Source: DASUPK01 sp963801055
Lineage (GTDB): Bacteria; Actinomycetota; Thermoleophilia; Solirubrobacterales; 70-9
Reading direction: 5' to 3'
DNA length: 64,000 nt
Assembly: GCA_963801055.1 (NCBI GenBank)
Contig: CAWDDE010000006.1
Coordinates: 124,001 to 188,000 of the forward strand
The notes below the pieces were generated by a model that worked only from the letters and a program-made list of their open reading frames with translations, made no database searches and was not told the origin of the DNA. The position numbers were made by a program, and so were the translations under genes. This document shows, in pieces, positions 61,118-64,000 of this stretch (its first letter is position 1; every line of letters begins with the position of its first letter).

Positions 61118-61881
61118 CACCCGCGCCAGTTGGGCGCGCGCTTCTCGCTGAAGGCGGTGGCTCCCTCGATCGCGTCCTCGGACGCGAACACGGGGCCGAT
61201 GATCGCGCCCTGCTCCCGCCAGAAGGTCTCCTCGTCCCAGGACGTCTGCTGCCGCAGCACCGCCTTCGACGCCCTGAGCGCGAGCGGAGCGTTGGTGACG
61301 AGCTCGCCGGCGAGCCCCAGCGCCACCTCGAGCGCCTTGCCCGGATCGGCCAGCCGATTGACGAGACCGAGCTCGGCGGCGCGCTCCGCGGTGATCGACT
61401 CGCCCGTCAGGGCGAGCTCCATCGCGATCGCCCCCGGTAGGCGACGGGGCAGCTGGCGCAGCGCTCCTGCCGCGGCGACCAGACCGCGCTTCACCTCCGG
61501 GACGCCGAGCTTGGCGCCCTTCGCCGCCACGATCAGGTCGCAGGCGAGCGCGATCTCCAACCCTCCGGCGACCGCGAACCCCTCGATCGCCGCGATCAGC
61601 GGCTTCTCGGCCGGCTTCTGGACGATGCCGGCGAAGCCGCGATCGCCGGCCCACGGGCGCTCACCACTCGCGAAGGCCTTCAGGTCCATCCCCGAGCTGA
61701 AGCCCTTACCCTCGCCGGCGATCACGCCGACGCTCAGCTCGTTGTCGGAGTCGAGCTGGCCGAGGGCGTCGTCCATCGCCTCGGCCATCGCCAGGTTGAC
61801 TGCGTTCCGCGCCTCGGGCCGGTTCAGGGTGATCACGAGCACTCGGTCGCGGCGCTCGGTGAGCAGCGGCTGCTCGTTCAT
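61114..61881 (-). CDS. Enoyl-CoA hydratase/isomerase (crotonase family)
   Basis: A 255-residue crotonase. It begins LLTERRDRVLVITLNRPEAR, has AGEGKGFSSGMDLKAFASGE (oxyanion loop), IAAIEGFAVAGGLEIALACD, and PEVKRGLVAAAGALRQLPRR with Glu near the second catalytic position. It hydrates or isomerises enoyl-CoA, probably in fatty-acid breakdown, so it runs against the synthase operon it converges on. ATG 61881. The exact substrate is unknown. Confidence 0.9.
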   Translation of the reverse strand: MNEQPLLTERRDRVLVITLNRPEARNAVNLAMAEAMDDALGQLDSDNELSVGVIAGEGKGFSSGMDLKAFASGERPWAGDRGFAGIVQKPAEKPLIAAIEGFAVAGGLEIALACDLIVAAKGAKLGVPEVKRGLVAAAGALRQLPRRLPGAIAMELALTGESITAERAAELGLVNRLADPGKALEVALGLAGELVTNAPLALRASKAVLRQQTSWDEETFWREQGAIIGPVFASEDAIEGATAFSEKRAPNWRGC

Positions 61882-61893
61882 CGATCGGGACCC

Positions 61894-61899
61894 TACAAT
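61894..61899 (+). promoter_or_regulatory. Candidate -10 element of the tRNA-Thr gene
   Basis: TACAAT lies 20 bases ahead of the tRNA 5' end and in the 38-base gap between the crotonase start and the tRNA. No clear -35 was seen at the right spacing, which is common in Actinobacteria. Confidence 0.4.
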
Positions 61900-61919
61900 C
61901 GCCCCAACCAGCAGGTCGT

Positions 61920-61992
61920 GCCCAGGTAGCTCAGTTGGTAGAGCACAGCTCTCGTAAAGCTGCGGTCGCCGGTTCGAGTCCGGCCCTGGGCT
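61920..61992 (+). tRNA. tRNA-Thr (CGT anticodon)
   Basis: A standard cloverleaf. Acceptor GCCCAGG/CCTGGGC with T discriminator; D arm GCTCAGTTGGTAGAGC; anticodon stem CAGCT/AGCTG with loop CTCGTAA giving CGT, which reads ACG (Thr); T arm GCCGG-TTCGAGT-CCGGC. No CCA is encoded. It differs clearly from the class-II tRNA-like gene at 9069. Confidence 0.95.
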
Positions 61993-62071
61993 TCTCCCGC
62001 TGCCCGGTCACGGAGCGGAGGCGGCTCGCGTGACGGACCCCGGCCGGCTCAAGACCCTGGCTCACCGCACC

Positions 62072-62945
62072 CTAGGCCTCCTGCAGAACGCGATAGCGCT
62101 CGCCCATGAAGTCGAGCGCCGCCCGCCTTTGGTCCTCGGCCGCGATCAGCTCCGAGTAGCCGAGCTCGGCGCCCTTGAAGCCCCTCGCGTTCCAGAGCTC
62201 GCCCGAGACCTCGGCCGTCCACGGCCCGACGTAGAGGTAGGGCTCGTCATGGTCATCGTCCCCCGGGGAGGCTCCGAAGTTCGCTCGGCGGCCGGCCGAC
62301 TCGGATCCGAGCTCGAGCGCGATGTCGAAGTGCTCCGGCCAGAGCTGGACCAGCGAGGGATCGCCGTCGGGCTCGTCCGCCCGCAGCTGCTCGAGCACCG
62401 AGCAGGCCAGGCCGTAGAAGTCTCCGAGGGCGCTCGACGCGGTCGGATCGACCTCGGGCGGGAGCGGCTCCCGGCGTCTCCTCGTTGCGCCGCTGGCGGA
62501 CGAGCTCGCCGTGCTCGACGCGCACCTGGCAGTCGGCCCCGTCCTGCTCGAAGAAGGGCGTGCCGAACCCCCCGCGCGTATAGCGCAGCGCGATCTCGTT
62601 CTCGGGCTTCCGCGCCGGGGAGACGACGGCCTCGGCGACCTTGTGGAGCGCCACCCGCGTCTCGGTGAAGGAAGAGGGAAGCGGCTCGAGCCGCTTCCAG
62701 GCGCCGAGCCAGCGATCGGCGCACCAGGCTGCGAGCTCCGGCTCCTCCCGGGCGATGTCGTCCCAGGTGAGGTCACCTCTTCTGTGGACCGGGGAGACCA
62801 GCTCGCGACCCTCGGGGACCTCACCGGGGTCGACCGGATCGTCGGCGTAAGGCGGCTCGTTCACCGCTGGAGGCGAGGGCTCGAGCACGCGGGCCTCGTA
62901 GTCACCGCCCAGCATGTCCTCGGCCTCGGCCCGCGGGTTCGCCAT
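62072..62945 (-). CDS. Conserved hypothetical protein, frameshifted
   Basis: About 290 residues across one +1 break at 62477. The N-half has PPYADDPVDPGEVPEGRELV and DLTWDDIAREEPELAAWCAD, and the C-half has LGDFYGLACSVLEQLRADEP, QLWPEHFDIALELG and YLYVGPWTAEVSGELWNARG. An extra base after NEE hides the join (NEERREPLPPEVDP). The acidic, Trp-rich pattern is that of a cytosolic hypothetical conserved in Actinobacteria; no function is known. It is the second gene of a pair with the gene at 62945-63226 (ATGA overlap). Confidence 0.7.
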
Positions 62946-63226
62946 CAGCCTCCCACCCTGAATCGCTCGGCGATCCGAGCGGCGTAGCTGTCCTCCCAGC
63001 CCTGATCAGCGCCGTACTCCCGCTCGAGCGCGACGAGCTCGGCGACCAGGTGGCTGCGCACCGGCGCGGCGCCCAGCAGCTCCGGCAGCTCCGAGTGATC
63101 GATCAGCCAATCCGCATACCAGGAGGCCCAGTCGGGGTCCTCGCCGTCGGTGATCCGGTAGACGGTGTGGTGGGTCTCGCCCGCCTCGTGCAGGAGCGCG
63201 CTGATCCGCTTGGTCGTTTCGTCCAT
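62945..63226 (-). CDS. Small conserved hypothetical protein
   Basis: A 93-residue cytosolic protein from ATG 63226, with GAGAGAGG upstream. It is acidic with conserved-looking WASWYADWLIDHSELPELLG and HLVAELVALEREYG, as in short actinobacterial proteins of unknown function. Its stop overlaps the start of the next gene by ATGA, so the two are made together. Confidence 0.7.
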   Translation of the reverse strand: MDETTKRISALLHEAGETHHTVYRITDGEDPDWASWYADWLIDHSELPELLGAAPVRSHLVAELVALEREYGADQGWEDSYAARIAERFRVGG

Positions 63227-63302
63227 CGCCAGCCTCTCTCCTCCTGATGTCAGCGGGAAGTTACGGCCTGTAACGGCCGGGCGCGAGACGGGACTGCCGA
63301 CC

Positions 63303-63822
63303 ATGCACATAAAGCCGAAGCTCCTCATCCTGCTGACGGCCGTTGCCGCCGGCACCAGCCTCGCCGCCTGCGGATCGTCAAGTGGCCAGACCGAATCGCG
63401 GGCCTCGGCCACTCTGCAGCCGGCGGCCGCGACGGAGTCCGTCGACGCGGCGGCCACGGCCAAGAGGCCGAAACTGAAGATCGCCAGCAGCGACTATGGC
63501 CGCATCCTGTTCAACGGCCGCGGCCGGGCGCTCTACCTGTTCACGGCGGACAGGGGGAAGACCAGCAATTGCTCCGGTGACTGCGCCACCGCCTGGCCTC
63601 CGTACATCGTCAAGGCGAAGCCCGCCGCCGGCCCCGGTGTGAAGCCCGGCCTGATCGGCACCACGCGTCGCAGCGATGGCAGGCTCCAGGCGACCTACGC
63701 CAGCCACCCCGATCTACTTCTACCAGGGCGACAACGATCCCGGCGAGGTGCTCTGCCAGGCGGTCTACGAGTTCGGCGGCTACTGGTACGTGCTGCGCGC
63801 GAACGGCAAGGCGGTCCACTAG
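63303..63822 (+). CDS. COG4315-type secreted lipoprotein with YxFxxD repeats, frameshifted
   Basis: About 172 residues. ATG 63303 opens a lipoprotein signal (LLILLTAVAAGTSLAAC). The exported part carries the known repeat of unknown function: GRILFNGRGRALYLFTADRG with SNCSGDCATAWPP, then ATYASHP and, after one extra base in CCCC at 63707-63710, IYFYQGDNDPGEVLCQAV and EFGGYWYVLRANGK. The pattern of two Y/F-x-F/Y-x2-D strands is complete once joined. These lipoproteins have no known activity. No strong ribosome-binding site. Confidence 0.75.
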
Positions 63823-64000
63823 CCGTAGATACGCTCCCGGCCATCGCACGGGGGCTTCCGGCGCTAGCTAGACGACGGACGAGTGTTCCCGGCCTCGATG
63901 CCGCGGGTGACGCCGCGAAAGTCGAGCACCAGCGCGCGAGTCCGTCGACCACGCCGCTGGTAGTCGAGCTCCGGATGTATCCCAGCCCGACGACCCCGAC
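63823..64000. other. Window end, no confident gene
   Basis: A minus-strand frame is open from about 63868 to the end and gives ALVLDFRGVTRGIEAGNT near its C-terminus. It may be the end of a gene that enters from the right, but the family is not recognised. Confidence 0.3.

Overview
The window is about 64 kb of GC-rich, gene-dense DNA that looks chromosomal and actinobacterial, most likely from class Thermoleophilia (Solirubrobacterales-like). This is inferred from gene content: an archaeal-type topoisomerase I followed by tmk and a clamp-loader delta' gene, a B12-dependent ribonucleotide reductase paired with NrdR, many small SnoaL/NTF2-like and secreted CP-G-repeat proteins, GTG/TTG starts, and a one-operon type II fatty-acid synthase. 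No phage, insertion sequence or CRISPR array was recognised.

Layout. 0-3.6 kb: metabolic singletons (SDR fragment, ICL/PEPM-type lyase, MarR regulator with a tandem operator, VOC protein, broken SnoaL gene, UDP-xylose synthase-like gene). 3.7-7.9 kb: an envelope/secretion block with a sigma factor fused to a zinc-finger/membrane tail, translationally coupled to a secreted beta-rich protein. 8-9.3 kb: a cation exchanger, then a tRNA-like gene of selenocysteine/serine architecture with a CAG anticodon, and a strong terminator. 9.4-17.7 kb: FAD oxidase, cyclase/AAA/TPR signalling protein, a membrane-Vps62 fusion and an SGNH esterase. 17.7-19.6 kb: a CsoR-controlled divergent permease operon. 19.6-24.4 kb: assorted enzymes and surface proteins. 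24.4-27.7 kb: nrdR-nrdJ with an NrdR box. 27.9-30.5 kb: hemolysin III, siroheme synthase and an epimerase. 30.7-37.6 kb: topA-tmk-holB and a two-component pair. 37.7-43.8 kb: a LuxR/TPR regulator, cupin, secreted protein, and a PLP decarboxylase fused to a cyclic-nucleotide domain facing an agmatinase-like gene. 43.9-52 kb: a messy accessory stretch with two tail-to-tail RTX-type genes, a 24-residue membrane peptide and a BcsA-like glycosyltransferase. 52.2-53.9 kb: a GAF kinase/NarL regulator pair. 54.1-61.1 kb: fabD-fabH-fabG-acpP-fabF-accD-maoC-fabI with mostly 1-8 base overlaps. 61.1-64 kb: crotonase, tRNA-Thr and small actinobacterial genes.

A recurring oddity is reading-frame breaks. 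At least ten otherwise well-preserved genes resume in the +1 frame after what looks like one extra base (18 sites, 8 of them in one RTX gene), against one clear missing base in a G7 tract. A sequencing or assembly origin is the simplest explanation, but the bias is reported because it affects every gene model here. Genes with one break are given as single CDS with the break stated.
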